Source: an uncultured Pelagibacteraceae bacterium (lineage in GTDB: Bacteria > Pseudomonadota > Alphaproteobacteria > Pelagibacterales > Pelagibacteraceae). From it: a stretch of 45,311 bases of DNA. Under the pieces are notes generated by a model. It had not been told where the DNA came from and made no database searches. It saw only the letters and a program-made list of their open reading frames with translations. The DNA lies in contig CACKFY010000007.1 in assembly GCA_902599495.1 (NCBI GenBank), forward strand, positions 1-45,311. The letters run 5' to 3'. A program made the position numbers and the translations under genes. This document shows positions 1-8,599 of the stretch, one piece after another (positions within the stretch are counted from its first letter, which is position 1; each line of letters begins with the position of its first letter).

Positions 1-691
1 TGACACTTTTTGCAAAAGCAATAACGTCTTTAAAATTTTTTGTATCTATTAATGCCATAATTTCCTGCTCATTAGCAAAAGTGATACTTAATTTATTTTG
101 GACTAAATCTAAGAAATATTCTTTATGTCGTTCTACACAAAATAAATCAGAAAGAGACATGGCTGACTGTAAAGAGTTATTTATTGCTTTATTAAATGCT
201 TTTTGTGGTTCTCCCTCATCCCACAAGTACCCTTCCAAGAAGGTAACTTCACTTTGCTTAACCACTTTTTCATCAATATCATTTTCACTTATTTTCCCTG
301 CAACACCTAAAAAAGTACACATCGTTCTCTCTGTGTCTGGAGTAATTAAGATCAAGCATGTCCCAGTGGGGATTTTTTCCTCTTTAGTGGTGTAGTGGAA
401 GTCAACTTTTTCTTTTTTAAGACCTTCAGAATATTTTCTACCCAAATCATCATCATTTACTTTACCTATAAAACCAGTTTTATTGCCAAGTTGAGACAGC
501 CCCACAATAGAATTAGCTACAGAGCCACCAGATATAGTTTTTTGAATCTTCAAATTCCCTAGTAATTTTTTAAATTCATTTTCGTCTACTAGTTTCATTG
601 TGCTTTTGGTTAGGTTGTTATCTATCAGAAACTTATCATCAATTTTACATATGACATCTACAATAGCGTTTCCTATTCCTAAAACTTTCAT
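1..691 (-). CDS. PfkB-family sugar/nucleoside kinase, adenosine kinase-like (partial)
   Basis: The reading frame begins at an ATG (691-689) with MKVLGIGNAIVDVICKID and stays open to the left edge, so about 230 N-terminal residues are present and the C-terminal ATP-binding and catalytic part lies outside. The glycine-rich PfkB N-terminal signature is visible as SGGSVANSIVGLSQLG, followed by GFIGKVNDDDLG, both typical of ribokinase/adenosine kinase enzymes that phosphorylate a sugar or nucleoside with ATP. The central part (TERTMCTFLGVAG, then FLEGYLWD) resembles the adenosine kinase-like branch common in alphaproteobacteria. The substrate cannot be settled without the C-terminal half. One base separates its start from the upstream nth stop, so it is probably the last gene of a nth-led unit. 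Family confidence is high, substrate confidence low. Confidence 0.85.
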   Translation of the reverse strand, partial: MKVLGIGNAIVDVICKIDDKFLIDNNLTKSTMKLVDENEFKKLLGNLKIQKTISGGSVANSIVGLSQLGNKTGFIGKVNDDDLGRKYSEGLKKEKVDFHYTTKEEKIPTGTCLILITPDTERTMCTFLGVAGKISENDIDEKVVKQSEVTFLEGYLWDEGEPQKAFNKAINNSLQSAMSLSDLFCVERHKEYFLDLVQNKLSITFANEQEIMALIDTKNFKDVIAFAKSV

Positions 692-692
692 A

Positions 693-1346
693 TTATGCTT
701 TCTTTGTAATAAATTTTTTTTTTCTATTTGGGTAACAGCTTTTACAAATTTTGCAAGTCAAACCATAACAATCCCTCGCTTTGCAGTATTCTCTACCGTA
801 CCAGATAATTTGAAGATGGAGTTTATTCCAATTGTTTTTAGAAAAAATGCCTTTTAAATCTTTTTCAGTTTGAGTAACACTTTTACCATTCGTCAACCCC
901 CATCTTTGAGCTAAGCGATGTATGTGAGTATCAACGGGAAATGCTGGATAGCCAAACCCTTGAGACATCACAACACTAGCTGTTTTATGACCAACACCAG
1001 GCAGTTGTTCTAATTCTTCATAAGTATTTGGTACTTTACCATTATATTTTTCAATCAACGTTTTTGATAAATAATAAATACTTTTGGCTTTGACTCTAAA
1101 AATACCGATTTTTTTTATTAGTCTCTCAATTTTTTTTCTACCCAACTTCACAAAATGTTTGGGGTGATTATATCTTGGATAAATATTTTTGGTTACATTG
1201 TTAACATTTACATCAGTGCATTGCGCTGAAAGTAAAACCGAAATGAGTAGAGTAAAAGTATTTTTATAATTTAAAGGAATAGGAACTTTAGGATAAGTAC
1301 TATTCAATATTTTTTGAATAATTAAAGATTTCTCTCTTTTATTCAC
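693..1346 (-). CDS. nth: Endonuclease III, DNA glycosylase/AP lyase
   Basis: Base-excision repair glycosylase that removes oxidised pyrimidines and nicks AP sites. The 217-residue length is normal. The helix-hairpin-helix reads LPGVGHKTASVV, carrying the catalytic lysine, and the catalytic aspartate lies in PVDTHIHRL. Family members usually bind a C-terminal 4Fe-4S cluster through C-X6-C-X2-C-X5-C. Here the segment CKARDCYGLTCKICKSC has five cysteines spaced C-X4-C-X4-C-X2-C-X2-C, so the second canonical position is a glycine. The start is GTG and overlaps the dapB TGA by four bases (GTGA), which implies translational coupling. The gene lies downstream of dapB and just upstream of the PfkB-type kinase. 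Confidence 0.95.
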   Translation of the reverse strand: MNKREKSLIIQKILNSTYPKVPIPLNYKNTFTLLISVLLSAQCTDVNVNNVTKNIYPRYNHPKHFVKLGRKKIERLIKKIGIFRVKAKSIYYLSKTLIEKYNGKVPNTYEELEQLPGVGHKTASVVMSQGFGYPAFPVDTHIHRLAQRWGLTNGKSVTQTEKDLKGIFSKNNWNKLHLQIIWYGREYCKARDCYGLTCKICKSCYPNRKKKFITKKA

Positions 1347-2119
1347 TTAAAATTTAACAGATCTCTCATTGAATAGAGACCCGGTTTTTTTTTCATTAAC
1401 CACTTAGATGCAGTTAATGCACCCTCAGAATATAAAGCTCTATCGAAAGACTCATGGTTCAAAGTAATAATTTCTTTGCCGCTCGAAAATTTTACTTCAT
1501 GTTCGCCAATTATGCTGCCTTTTCGAATAGAATTAAAATTTATCTTTTTACCATAAGGAAATATTTTTTTGTTTAAATATTTTTTTCCTATTAAATTATA
1601 AAAATTTTTATTTTTTCCATCAGCTATTCCTTTTCCCAACATTAAAGCTGTTCCAGACGGATAATCCTTTTTATTTTTATGATGAACTTCAAAAATCTTA
1701 CTTAAAAAGTTATCACTAAGAGATTTAGATGCTATTTCTGTTAAATACATTAAAAGATTTACTCCTAAACTCATGTTACCAGCTTTAAGAATAGGTATCT
1801 TTCTTGAAAATTTTTTAATAATATTTTCTTCTCTACGGGAAAAACCGGTAGTACCGATTACAACTCTTTTTTTTAATTTTGATGCAATTTTTAATACTTG
1901 TAAAGTGCATTTGGGCACCGTGAAGTCTATAATTACATTGGCTTTTTTAAATGCATTTGCAGTATTAAGTTCAATACAAATCCCATAAATTTTTTTTGAA
2001 ACTCTTCTGTTTTCTGTCAAAGAAACTAGTTTAAAATTTTTATTATTTTTTGAGGATTGTATGAGTTTTTGTCCCATTTTACCTAAACAGCCTGTTATAG
2101 CTAAATTGATTTTTTTCAT
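1343..2119 (-). CDS. dapB: 4-hydroxy-tetrahydrodipicolinate reductase
   Basis: Reduces hydroxy-tetrahydrodipicolinate with NAD(P)H in the diaminopimelate/lysine pathway that supplies peptidoglycan. The N-terminal Rossmann motif is AITGCLGKMGQ. The catalytic region is present as EVHHKNKKDYPSGTA, matching the family E-x-H-H-x-x-K-x-D-x-P-S-G-T-A signature. I place the start at ATG 2119 (MKKINLAITG, 258 residues), because the frame upstream only adds a Cys/Tyr-rich stretch that belongs to the preceding gene. The stop codon of the small membrane protein upstream overlaps this ATG (TAATG). The 3' end overlaps the GTG of nth. Length and motifs are ordinary. Confidence 0.96.
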   Translation of the reverse strand: MKKINLAITGCLGKMGQKLIQSSKNNKNFKLVSLTENRRVSKKIYGICIELNTANAFKKANVIIDFTVPKCTLQVLKIASKLKKRVVIGTTGFSRREENIIKKFSRKIPILKAGNMSLGVNLLMYLTEIASKSLSDNFLSKIFEVHHKNKKDYPSGTALMLGKGIADGKNKNFYNLIGKKYLNKKIFPYGKKINFNSIRKGSIIGEHEVKFSSGKEIITLNHESFDRALYSEGALTASKWLMKKKPGLYSMRDLLNFK

Positions 2120-2286
2120 TATATAATAAGACTTATAATTACAACAATAATAAAGACAATTACAGCCCAAATAGAAATATTTTGAATGAATTGTTTAAGT
2201 TTGCTGTTGGTATTTAAAAACGAAGGTAAAACTAAAAACAATACTGCCAATAGAAATATAACAGACATTATCTCTTGCATAGCCAT
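2119..2286 (-). CDS. Small two-helix membrane protein, unknown function (55 aa)
   Basis: A short frame fills the gap between dnaJ and dapB. It starts at ATG 2286 (MAMQEIM...; an in-frame ATG two codons on, at 2280, is the alternative) and its TAA shares one base with the dapB ATG. The translation has two hydrophobic segments, SVIFLLAVLFLVLPSFL (about residues 8-24) and WAVIVFIIVVIISLII (about 40-55), joined by a polar hairpin NTNSKLKQFIQN. It therefore looks like a helical hairpin ending inside or at the membrane. No family was recognised. Support comes from the exact fit between neighbours, the stop/start overlap with dapB and the coherent membrane topology. There is no obvious Shine-Dalgarno sequence; translation may be coupled to dnaJ, whose stop lies 6 bases upstream. 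Confidence 0.65.
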   Translation of the reverse strand: MAMQEIMSVIFLLAVLFLVLPSFLNTNSKLKQFIQNISIWAVIVFIIVVIISLII

Positions 2287-2292
2287 AGAAAA

Positions 2293-3420
2293 TCAAGAAT
2301 TTTTCCAGAATTTTTTTGCTTTTTCAAAAAAATTTTTAATAATTGGGCTAGATTTTTCTGATTCTATTTTTCTAAATTCTTCTAAAAGATCCTTTTGTTT
2401 AGAATTTAAATTTGATGGAACTTCTGTAATAATTTTGATGTATAAGTCCCCATAACCATTTCCTCTTAGTAATGGCATCCCTTTACCTTTAAGTCTTAAC
2501 TGTTTTCCATGTTGTGTTCCTGCTGGAATTTTAATTTTGGCTCTACCACCGTCTATAGAAGGCACCTCAACAGAAGTCCCTAAAGCTGCATCTGTGAAGG
2601 AAATAGGTAATTCAAAATATAAATGTTCATCTGATCTCTTAAAGATGCTATGATTGTCTACAGAAACAAATAAGTATAGATCTCCTGTCGACCCTCCTTT
2701 ATTTCCCGCTTCACCTTTACCTGAAACCCTAATTCTAGTTCCGTCATCAACACCCTTAGGAATTTTAATAGCGACACTCTCTCTGCTTTGTGTTTTTCCA
2801 TTACCTCCGCACTGTCTGCAAGGATTACTTATCGTCTCACCATAACCGCTACATTCAGGACAAGTTTGCTGAATCGTAAAAAAACCCTGGCTAGATCTTA
2901 CTTTACCTCTTCCATTACAATAGTTACATGTAATTGGTTTCGAACCTGGCTCTGAACCCTGTCCAGTACATTTAGAGCATTTTTTATAAGTAGTGTAATT
3001 TACTTTTTTATTTAAACCTGAATAAGCTTCTTCCATGCTTATGGATACATCATATCTTAGATCATTCCCTCTATTAGATGCTCTTCTACCAGATCTTCTT
3101 CCACCTCCAAATATATCATCACCAAAAAAATCCTCAAATATATCTGAAAACGAAGATCCGAAATCAAAATTACCAAAACCTTGATTGCCACCACCCTCAA
3201 ACGCTGCATGACCGAACTGGTCGTAATTTGTCTTTCTTTTGTCGTCAGATAATACGTGATAAGCTTCGCTCGCTTCTTTAAATTTGTCCTCGGAAGTTTT
3301 ATCTCCCTTATTTTTATCAGGGTGATGTTTTAATGCTAACTTGCGATAAGCTTTTTTGATTTCATCCTTAGAAGCGGATTTAGATACACCTAAGATTTCA
3401 TAATAATCTCTTTTTGCCAC
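2293..3420 (-). CDS. dnaJ: Chaperone DnaJ (Hsp40)
   Basis: Co-chaperone that delivers unfolded substrates to DnaK and stimulates its ATPase. All type I domains are present in 375 residues: J domain with HPD at residues 33-35, a Gly/Phe-rich linker (about 75-115), and a zinc-binding region with four CxxCxGxG-type repeats (cysteines at about 148/151, 165/168, 187/190 and 201/204). The C-terminal peptide-binding and dimerisation region follows. The start is GTG, supported by an AGGAG (3434-3430) nine bases upstream. It follows dnaK by 23 bases in the same direction and is probably co-transcribed from the dnaK heat-shock promoter. Confidence 0.98.
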   Translation of the reverse strand: MAKRDYYEILGVSKSASKDEIKKAYRKLALKHHPDKNKGDKTSEDKFKEASEAYHVLSDDKRKTNYDQFGHAAFEGGGNQGFGNFDFGSSFSDIFEDFFGDDIFGGGRRSGRRASNRGNDLRYDVSISMEEAYSGLNKKVNYTTYKKCSKCTGQGSEPGSKPITCNYCNGRGKVRSSQGFFTIQQTCPECSGYGETISNPCRQCGGNGKTQSRESVAIKIPKGVDDGTRIRVSGKGEAGNKGGSTGDLYLFVSVDNHSIFKRSDEHLYFELPISFTDAALGTSVEVPSIDGGRAKIKIPAGTQHGKQLRLKGKGMPLLRGNGYGDLYIKIITEVPSNLNSKQKDLLEEFRKIESEKSSPIIKNFFEKAKKFWKNS

Positions 3421-3443
3421 AAGAAATTGCTCCTTTTTTTATC

Positions 3444-5369
3444 TCAGGCGCTTTTTTCTTTATCTTCTTTTACGTCTTCAAAATCAGCGTCAACTACGTT
3501 TTCTTTATCGTTGCCCTTATCTTTAGGACCATCGCTTTTATCATTGTCTTTAGGTTGATTTTTTTGTTGGCTCTTATAAACAGCCTCACCAAGCTTCATT
3601 GAGGCCTGTATTAAATTTTGTGTTTTTTTCTTAATATCCTCTGTATCTGTACCTTTTAAAGACTCTTTGAGGTCTGTAATACCAGCTTCAATAGCTTTTT
3701 TCTCCTCAGAAGAAATTTTATCTCCATGCTCTTTTAAACTTTTTTCTGTAGAGAAAACTATACTATCCGCTTGATTTCTTGCATCAACACCATCTCTTTT
3801 CTTTTTATCAGCTTCTTTGTTTGCTTCGGCATCTTTAACCATTTTGTTTATTTCTTCTTCAGATAAACCACCAGAGGCTTGAATTTGTATTTTTTGCTCT
3901 TTTCCTGTTCCTTTATCTTTTGCGGAAACGCTTACTATGCCGTTTGCATCAATATCAAAAGTTACCTCAATTTGAGGTGTTCCCCTTGCAGCCGGAGGTA
4001 TACCAACTAACTCAAAGTTTCCTAAAAGCTTGTTATCAGCTGCCATTTCTCTTTCACCCTGTAAAACTCTTATTGAAACAGCGGGCTGGTTATCTTCAGC
4101 AGTGGAAAATACTTGGCTTTTTTTTGTTGGTATAGTTGTATTTTTATCAATAAGTTTTGTAGATACACCACCTAAGGTCTCAATACCTAATGAAAGTGGC
4201 GTCACATCTAAAAGTAAAACATCTTTTACGTCTCCTTGAAGCACACCAGCTTGGATAGCTGCACCCATTGCTACAACTTCATCCGGATTAACACTTTTAT
4301 TAGGCTCTTTTCCAAAAAAATTTTTTACTGTCTCTATAATTTTAGGCATTCTAGTCATTCCACCAACTAAAACCACCTCATTGATTTCTGCAGCTGAGAA
4401 GCCAGAGTCCTTTAGAGCAGTTTTGCAAGGGTTTAAAGTTCTTTCAATTAGACCTTGAACTAACGCCTCAAGCTTAGCCCTGGTAAATTTTAAGTTCAAA
4501 TGTTTAGGACCTGATTTATCTGCCGTAATAAAAGGTAAATTTATTTCTGTTTGAGTTGCAGAGGAAAGTTCTATCTTAGCTTTTTCTGCAGCCTCCTTTA
4601 ATCTTTGTAAAGCGAGCTTATCAGTTTTTAAGTCAATTCCATTATCTTTCTTAAACTCACTTACTAAATAATCAACAATAGTATCATCAAAGTCTTCACC
4701 GCCTAGAAAAGTATCACCATTAGTAGATTTAACCTCGAATACTCCATCTCCAATTTCTAAAATTGAAACGTCAAATGTACCTCCGCCCAAATCGTAAACT
4801 GCTATTTTTTTTCCACCTTTTTTATCTAAACCGTAAGCTAGCGATGCAGCTGTTGGTTCATTTATAATTCTTAAAACTTCTAAACCTGCAATTTTGCCGG
4901 CATCCTTTGTTGCTTGTCTTTGTGAGTCATTAAAATAAGCAGGTACAGTTATGACTGCTTTTGTTACTGCTTGGCCTAAATATTTTTCAGCTGTTTCTTT
5001 CATTTTCTGAAGAACGAAAGCAGAGATTTGAGCTGGAGAATATTTTTTACCTTTACCTTCAACCCATGCATCACCATTATCTGATTTAATAATTTTATAT
5101 GGAACTTTTGAAATATCCTTTTGTACGGAAGGTCCATCAAATTTTCTTCCTATAAGTCTTTTTACTGCAAAAATTGTGTCCTCGGGATTAGTCACAGCTT
5201 GTCTTTTTGCTGGCTGACCAACTAACTTTTCCTCTTTTTCTAAAAAAGCTACTACAGAAGGTGTAGTTCTTGCGCCTTCAGCATTTTCCAACACTTTTGC
5301 TTGTGTGCCATCCATTATCGCTACACAAGAATTTGTCGTCCCTAAGTCTATACCAATAACTCTACTCAT
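3444..5369 (-). CDS. dnaK: Chaperone DnaK (Hsp70)
   Basis: ATP-dependent cytosolic Hsp70, 641 residues, the usual length. The nucleotide-binding domain begins [13 protein letters not shown], with [13 protein letters not shown] and the [10 protein letters not shown] loop. The substrate-binding domain contains [17 protein letters not shown]. The C-terminus ends in a charged tail with the conserved DADFEDV element that DnaK co-chaperone systems recognise. The gene sits between grpE and dnaJ, giving a complete KJE machine in one strand-coherent block. The 59-base gap after grpE holds a sigma-32-type promoter and an AAGGAAA ribosome binding site, so dnaK-dnaJ can be induced independently of grpE. 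Confidence 0.99.
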   Translation of the reverse strand: MSRVIGIDLGTTNSCVAIMDGTQAKVLENAEGARTTPSVVAFLEKEEKLVGQPAKRQAVTNPEDTIFAVKRLIGRKFDGPSVQKDISKVPYKIIKSDNGDAWVEGKGKKYSPAQISAFVLQKMKETAEKYLGQAVTKAVITVPAYFNDSQRQATKDAGKIAGLEVLRIINEPTAASLAYGLDKKGGKKIAVYDLGGGTFDVSILEIGDGVFEVKSTNGDTFLGGEDFDDTIVDYLVSEFKKDNGIDLKTDKLALQRLKEAAEKAKIELSSATQTEINLPFITADKSGPKHLNLKFTRAKLEALVQGLIERTLNPCKTALKDSGFSAAEINEVVLVGGMTRMPKIIETVKNFFGKEPNKSVNPDEVVAMGAAIQAGVLQGDVKDVLLLDVTPLSLGIETLGGVSTKLIDKNTTIPTKKSQVFSTAEDNQPAVSIRVLQGEREMAADNKLLGNFELVGIPPAARGTPQIEVTFDIDANGIVSVSAKDKGTGKEQKIQIQASGGLSEEEINKMVKDAEANKEADKKKRDGVDARNQADSIVFSTEKSLKEHGDKISSEEKKAIEAGITDLKESLKGTDTEDIKKKTQNLIQASMKLGEAVYKSQQKNQPKDNDKSDGPKDKGNDKENVVDADFEDVKEDKEKSA

Positions 5370-5392
5370 TATTTCCTTTGTTTACATTCTTT

Positions 5393-5420
5393 ATATGGGG
5401 TCTAAATAATTTTCTACAAG
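5393..5420 (-). promoter_or_regulatory. Sigma-32 (RpoH) heat-shock promoter of dnaK
   Basis: Read on the minus strand, CTTGTAG (5420-5414), a 13-base spacer and CCCCATAT (5400-5393) closely match the RpoH consensus CTTGAAA-N13-CCCCATnT. The CCCC tract is conspicuous in this AT-rich DNA. Predicted transcription starts near 5386, about 17 bases ahead of the dnaK ATG. The -35 element lies immediately after the grpE stop codon. The motif is seen directly; its use by RpoH is inferred from the consensus. Confidence 0.75.
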
Positions 5421-5428
5421 ACGTAATT

Positions 5429-5992
5429 TCATGTTTTTTTGGTTGTTTTTTCCTCTTTTTTCTTCGAAATTCCAACAAGTGAGGGTCTAAGTAGCCTATC
5501 ACTAAACATGTATCCGGATTGAATTTCTTGAATAATAGTCCCAGGGCTTGTCTTATCATCTTCTATCTCAAGCATGGCCTGATGGAAATTGGGATCAAAC
5601 TTCTCATTTAAACAATTAATTTTTATTATTTTATTTTTTTCAAAAATTGAAATTAGGTCTTTTTCTATTATTTCTAAATTTTTTACAAATTTATCAAATT
5701 CTTTACTTTTTTTTAAAACTTCGTCATCTAAAATAGATTTTTTTGCTCTATGAAGATTATCTAACAATACCAGTATCTCCTTAGCAAAGTTAAAACCTCC
5801 AAATTCAAAAGCGTCTCTTACCTCTTTTTCAAATCTTCTTCTTTGATTCTCCGAGTCAGCAAGTGCTCTAAGTAATTTTTCCTCTGAAGTTTTTAATTGT
5901 TCCTCAATAGTTGGCTCTGATTTAGATTTTACATCTGATCCTAATTTGTCTTCAATCTCTACATTTTCTTTATCTTTACTAGATTCACTCAT
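5429..5992 (-). CDS. grpE: Nucleotide exchange factor GrpE
   Basis: Releases ADP from DnaK. The protein is 187 residues, with an acidic disordered N-terminus, a long charged coiled coil (about residues 25-110, including LLRALADSENQRRRFEKEV) and the C-terminal beta domain. That domain shows LNEKFDPNFHQAML and the late motif TIIQEIQSGYMFSDRLLRPSLVGIS, typical of GrpE. It starts at ATG 5992, only 44 bases from the divergent rdgB start, and lies directly upstream of dnaK. I see no CCCCAT-type heat-shock element in front of grpE itself, so it may use a housekeeping promoter in or near the rdgB start region. Confidence 0.96.
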   Translation of the reverse strand: MSESSKDKENVEIEDKLGSDVKSKSEPTIEEQLKTSEEKLLRALADSENQRRRFEKEVRDAFEFGGFNFAKEILVLLDNLHRAKKSILDDEVLKKSKEFDKFVKNLEIIEKDLISIFEKNKIIKINCLNEKFDPNFHQAMLEIEDDKTSPGTIIQEIQSGYMFSDRLLRPSLVGISKKKEEKTTKKT

Positions 5993-6036
5993 ATAATTTG
6001 CTATATAATAGTTTAATTATTAATTACCAGTCTTCT

Positions 6037-6636
6037 ATGAAAAAAAATAAAATTATATTAATTGGCACTCATAATAATGGAAAATTCAAGGAAATAAGCC
6101 ATCTAATAAGTAAAGATATAAAGAAAGTTTCGCCAAAAACTTTAAAAATTAAAGCTCCAAAAGAAACAGGAAAAACCTTTAAAAGCAACTCTGAACTCAA
6201 AGCAAATTATTTTTATGTAAAATCAAAGATGATCTCGTTATCAGATGACTCAGGGCTAGAAGTATCTGCACTAAATAATAGACCTGGAATTTTTTCTGCT
6301 AGGTGGGCTAAAAAGTACGGTAATTTTTATAAAGCAATGAAAGTGATTTTAAGTAAATTATCTAAAAGCAAAAATAGAAAAGCTAAATTTATTTGTAGTT
6401 TATCCATAAAAATAAACAAAAAAAAAATTATAACTGCAATTGGAAAAGTAAATGGAAAAATTTCAAAAAATATTATTGGCAATAAAGGATTTGGTTACGA
6501 TCCAATTTTTATTCCTATTGGCTATAAAATTTCTTATGGACAAATGAGTAGAGCCCAAAAGATGAAAATTGATCACAGAAACATTGCTTTTAAAAAATTA
6601 AAAAAAAAATTAAAATCTAACAAATTTTTTATCTGA
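6037..6636 (+). CDS. rdgB: XTP/dITP diphosphatase (Ham1/RdgB family)
   Basis: Hydrolyses non-canonical purine nucleoside triphosphates (XTP, dITP) to monophosphates and so keeps them out of DNA. The 199-residue protein starts MKKNKIILIGTHNNGKFKEI, the family N-terminal nucleotide-binding signature (T-x-N-x-x-K), and carries LSDDSGLEV and GFGYDPIFIP, both strongly conserved in RdgB. I chose ATG 6037 because an upstream in-frame ATG at 5998 adds 13 residues with no family counterpart. The gene is divergent from grpE. Its last 27 bases overlap the convergent LpoA-like gene. Confidence 0.95.
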   Translation: MKKNKIILIGTHNNGKFKEISHLISKDIKKVSPKTLKIKAPKETGKTFKSNSELKANYFYVKSKMISLSDDSGLEVSALNNRPGIFSARWAKKYGNFYKAMKVILSKLSKSKNRKAKFICSLSIKINKKKIITAIGKVNGKISKNIIGNKGFGYDPIFIPIGYKISYGQMSRAQKMKIDHRNIAFKKLKKKLKSNKFFI

Positions 6637-7782
6637 AGCTTTATACATATCAAGTTTTTGAATTAATTTTCCATCTTTAAAATTAAAAGTCCCAATTTTA
6701 CCTTTAATATTATCTTTCATTATAAAGTCTTTTAGTGAAGAAATTTTATAATTTTTTTTATTCCAGATATAATAAATCAATCCCAAAGCATCATATGTAA
6801 GAATCGTAATTTCACTTGGTTGAACACCATAAATATTCAAGTATTTATTAGTATATTTTTTGAAATTTTTAATATTAACAGATGGATAATATAAACTTTT
6901 GATAGAATTTTCTAAAAAAATACTTTTATCAAACCATTGATTTACTGTAACTATTAAAACTTCTTCTTGATCTACATCTGAGTAAACTAGAGAGGTTAAT
7001 ACACTTTTTAAACTATCTCCAAAGTCAATTATTATTACTGAGTCAAAATTTACTTTTCCTATAGTATACATTTGTTCTAGTCTCTTAAGTTCTAATTTTG
7101 AAACTTCATCATCTTTATCTTCCAACATTTTTACTCTAGAAATTAGATTCTTTTTTCTTTGTTTATAATTTGTAAGTTTTTCTATATCAGCAGTGAGCAA
7201 TTTTGGATCTGAGTTGTATTTAAAAATTTTTTTATTATTTAAATCGATACTACTAATTTTAGAGTCAATTAAATCTGCATATTTGTTTTTGGGGTACATA
7301 ATTACTGTTTTTTTTCTCTTATTTTCCTTTATAAAATTTTCAATCGATACGATTTGAGACTCCAAACTTATTCCTATACTCAAAATATTACTCTGTACTC
7401 TTGGATTAATATTTGATGGAGAGATGAAAATCATGTCTTTAAAATCTGACAAATTTTTAAAATCTTCGTGACTTATTGGACCAATTACTATTTTTATATT
7501 TTCATCTCTTAAAGACGCCAAGGCTTGAATGAGCTTTTCTGGATTGTTAAACCCCGAGTCTCTAGGGTAGATTTTTATATTATCATCACCGATTTCTGTC
7601 AAAGCTAACTGGAGTGAGAGCATTATAGATTGACCCATTTCTTTATATTCTCCGCTAAAAGGAGCTAAAAGACCAACTCTGAGGGTTTTTTTATTTTCAT
7701 TAGCAAATGAGTTAATATTTAAGAATAATAATATATAAGTAATTACAAATAATTTTTTAAAAAAATAAATGAGCAATTTCAA
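6610..7782 (-). CDS. LpoA-like periplasmic binding protein (penicillin-binding protein activator family)
   Basis: Exported protein with a type 1 periplasmic-binding fold. The start is best placed at TTG 7782, giving the signal peptide MKLLIYFFKKLFVITYILLF with likely cleavage after NSFA (390 residues in total). No ATG is available before mature sequence, and frames further upstream lack a signal. The mature N-terminus LRVGLLAPFSGEYKEMGQSI is typical of Leu/Ile/Val-binding and LpoA C-domain folds, and the late motif EITILTYDALGLIYYI fits the same family. It lies head-to-head with rsmI, as yraM/lpoA does with yraL/rsmI in E. coli, so a role in activating penicillin-binding proteins is plausible. 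No lipobox is visible, unlike E. coli LpoA. An ABC-transporter binding protein is the alternative, but no permease genes are adjacent. Confidence 0.8.
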   Translation of the reverse strand: MKLLIYFFKKLFVITYILLFLNINSFANENKKTLRVGLLAPFSGEYKEMGQSIMLSLQLALTEIGDDNIKIYPRDSGFNNPEKLIQALASLRDENIKIVIGPISHEDFKNLSDFKDMIFISPSNINPRVQSNILSIGISLESQIVSIENFIKENKRKKTVIMYPKNKYADLIDSKISSIDLNNKKIFKYNSDPKLLTADIEKLTNYKQRKKNLISRVKMLEDKDDEVSKLELKRLEQMYTIGKVNFDSVIIIDFGDSLKSVLTSLVYSDVDQEEVLIVTVNQWFDKSIFLENSIKSLYYPSVNIKNFKKYTNKYLNIYGVQPSEITILTYDALGLIYYIWNKKNYKISSLKDFIMKDNIKGKIGTFNFKDGKLIQKLDMYKASDKKFVRF

Positions 7783-8599
7783 AAAAGGCCTATATGTAGT
7801 TTCTACGCCTATAGGAAATTTAAACGATATTACTTTCAGAGCAGTTGAAATTTTAAAAAAATCAGATTTCATACTTTGTGAGGATACCAGACATTCGTTG
7901 AAGCTTTTAAATAATTTTAACATAAAAAGTAAGTTAATTTCATATCATAAGTTTAATGAGAAAAAATCACTTAATAAAATTATACAATATTTAAATGAGG
8001 GCAAAATTTTGTCTTTGATATCAGATGCAGGTACTCCTGTCTTGTCTGATCCGGGAAATATCATAATCAATGAATGTATTAATCAAGGATACGACATTTT
8101 CACTATTCCTGGACCTTCTTCGATCACTGCTGCAGTTAGCCTTTCAGGGTTCAGTGATAAATTTTTATTTTATGGTTTTTTGCCAAAAACTGAGAACGAG
8201 TTGAATAAATGTTTACAAAAAATAAATGTCGAAGATTGTTCAATAGTTTTTTTTATCCCAGCAATTAAGATAAATTTTTACATCAAATATTTTAAAAAAT
8301 ATTTTCCTGGAAGAAAAATCTTTATTGCTAGAGAAATGACCAAAAAATACGAGACTTTTTACAGATATGAAGTAAATAAAATGAAAACTTTTAACACACC
8401 TATTAAAGGTGAACTAACAGTTGTGATCTCAAAAAAAATTAATAAACAGTTACCAACAATTAATTTAAGCAATATAGAAAAACAAGTTACAAAATACTTA
8501 AAAAGTTATACTGTAAAAGATGTCGTAGAACTAATGTCAAAAAAAGAAAAAATATCGAAAAAAATCATTTATAATATTTGTTTAAAACATAAAGAATGA
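7769..8599 (+). CDS. rsmI: 16S rRNA (cytidine1402-2'-O)-methyltransferase
   Basis: SAM-dependent methyltransferase that 2'-O-methylates C1402 in the ribosomal decoding centre. The sequence begins with GLYVVSTPIGNLNDITFRAV and continues with CEDTRHSLKLL and ISDAGTPVLSDPG, then TIPGPSSITAAVSLSGF; these are the RsmI signature blocks. The length of 276 residues is normal. The ATG lies 14 bases inside the likely start of the divergent LpoA-like gene, so each promoter must sit within the other gene. The 3' end overlaps the BON lipoprotein start by four bases (ATGA), indicating an operon. Confidence 0.96.
   Translation: MSNFKKGLYVVSTPIGNLNDITFRAVEILKKSDFILCEDTRHSLKLLNNFNIKSKLISYHKFNEKKSLNKIIQYLNEGKILSLISDAGTPVLSDPGNIIINECINQGYDIFTIPGPSSITAAVSLSGFSDKFLFYGFLPKTENELNKCLQKINVEDCSIVFFIPAIKINFYIKYFKKYFPGRKIFIAREMTKKYETFYRYEVNKMKTFNTPIKGELTVVISKKINKQLPTINLSNIEKQVTKYLKSYTVKDVVELMSKKEKISKKIIYNICLKHKE

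Noticed and set aside
5362-5559. 65-residue open frame on the minus strand between grpE and dnaK
   Set aside because: It lies in another frame of the grpE 3' end, runs across the heat-shock promoter and resembles no protein.
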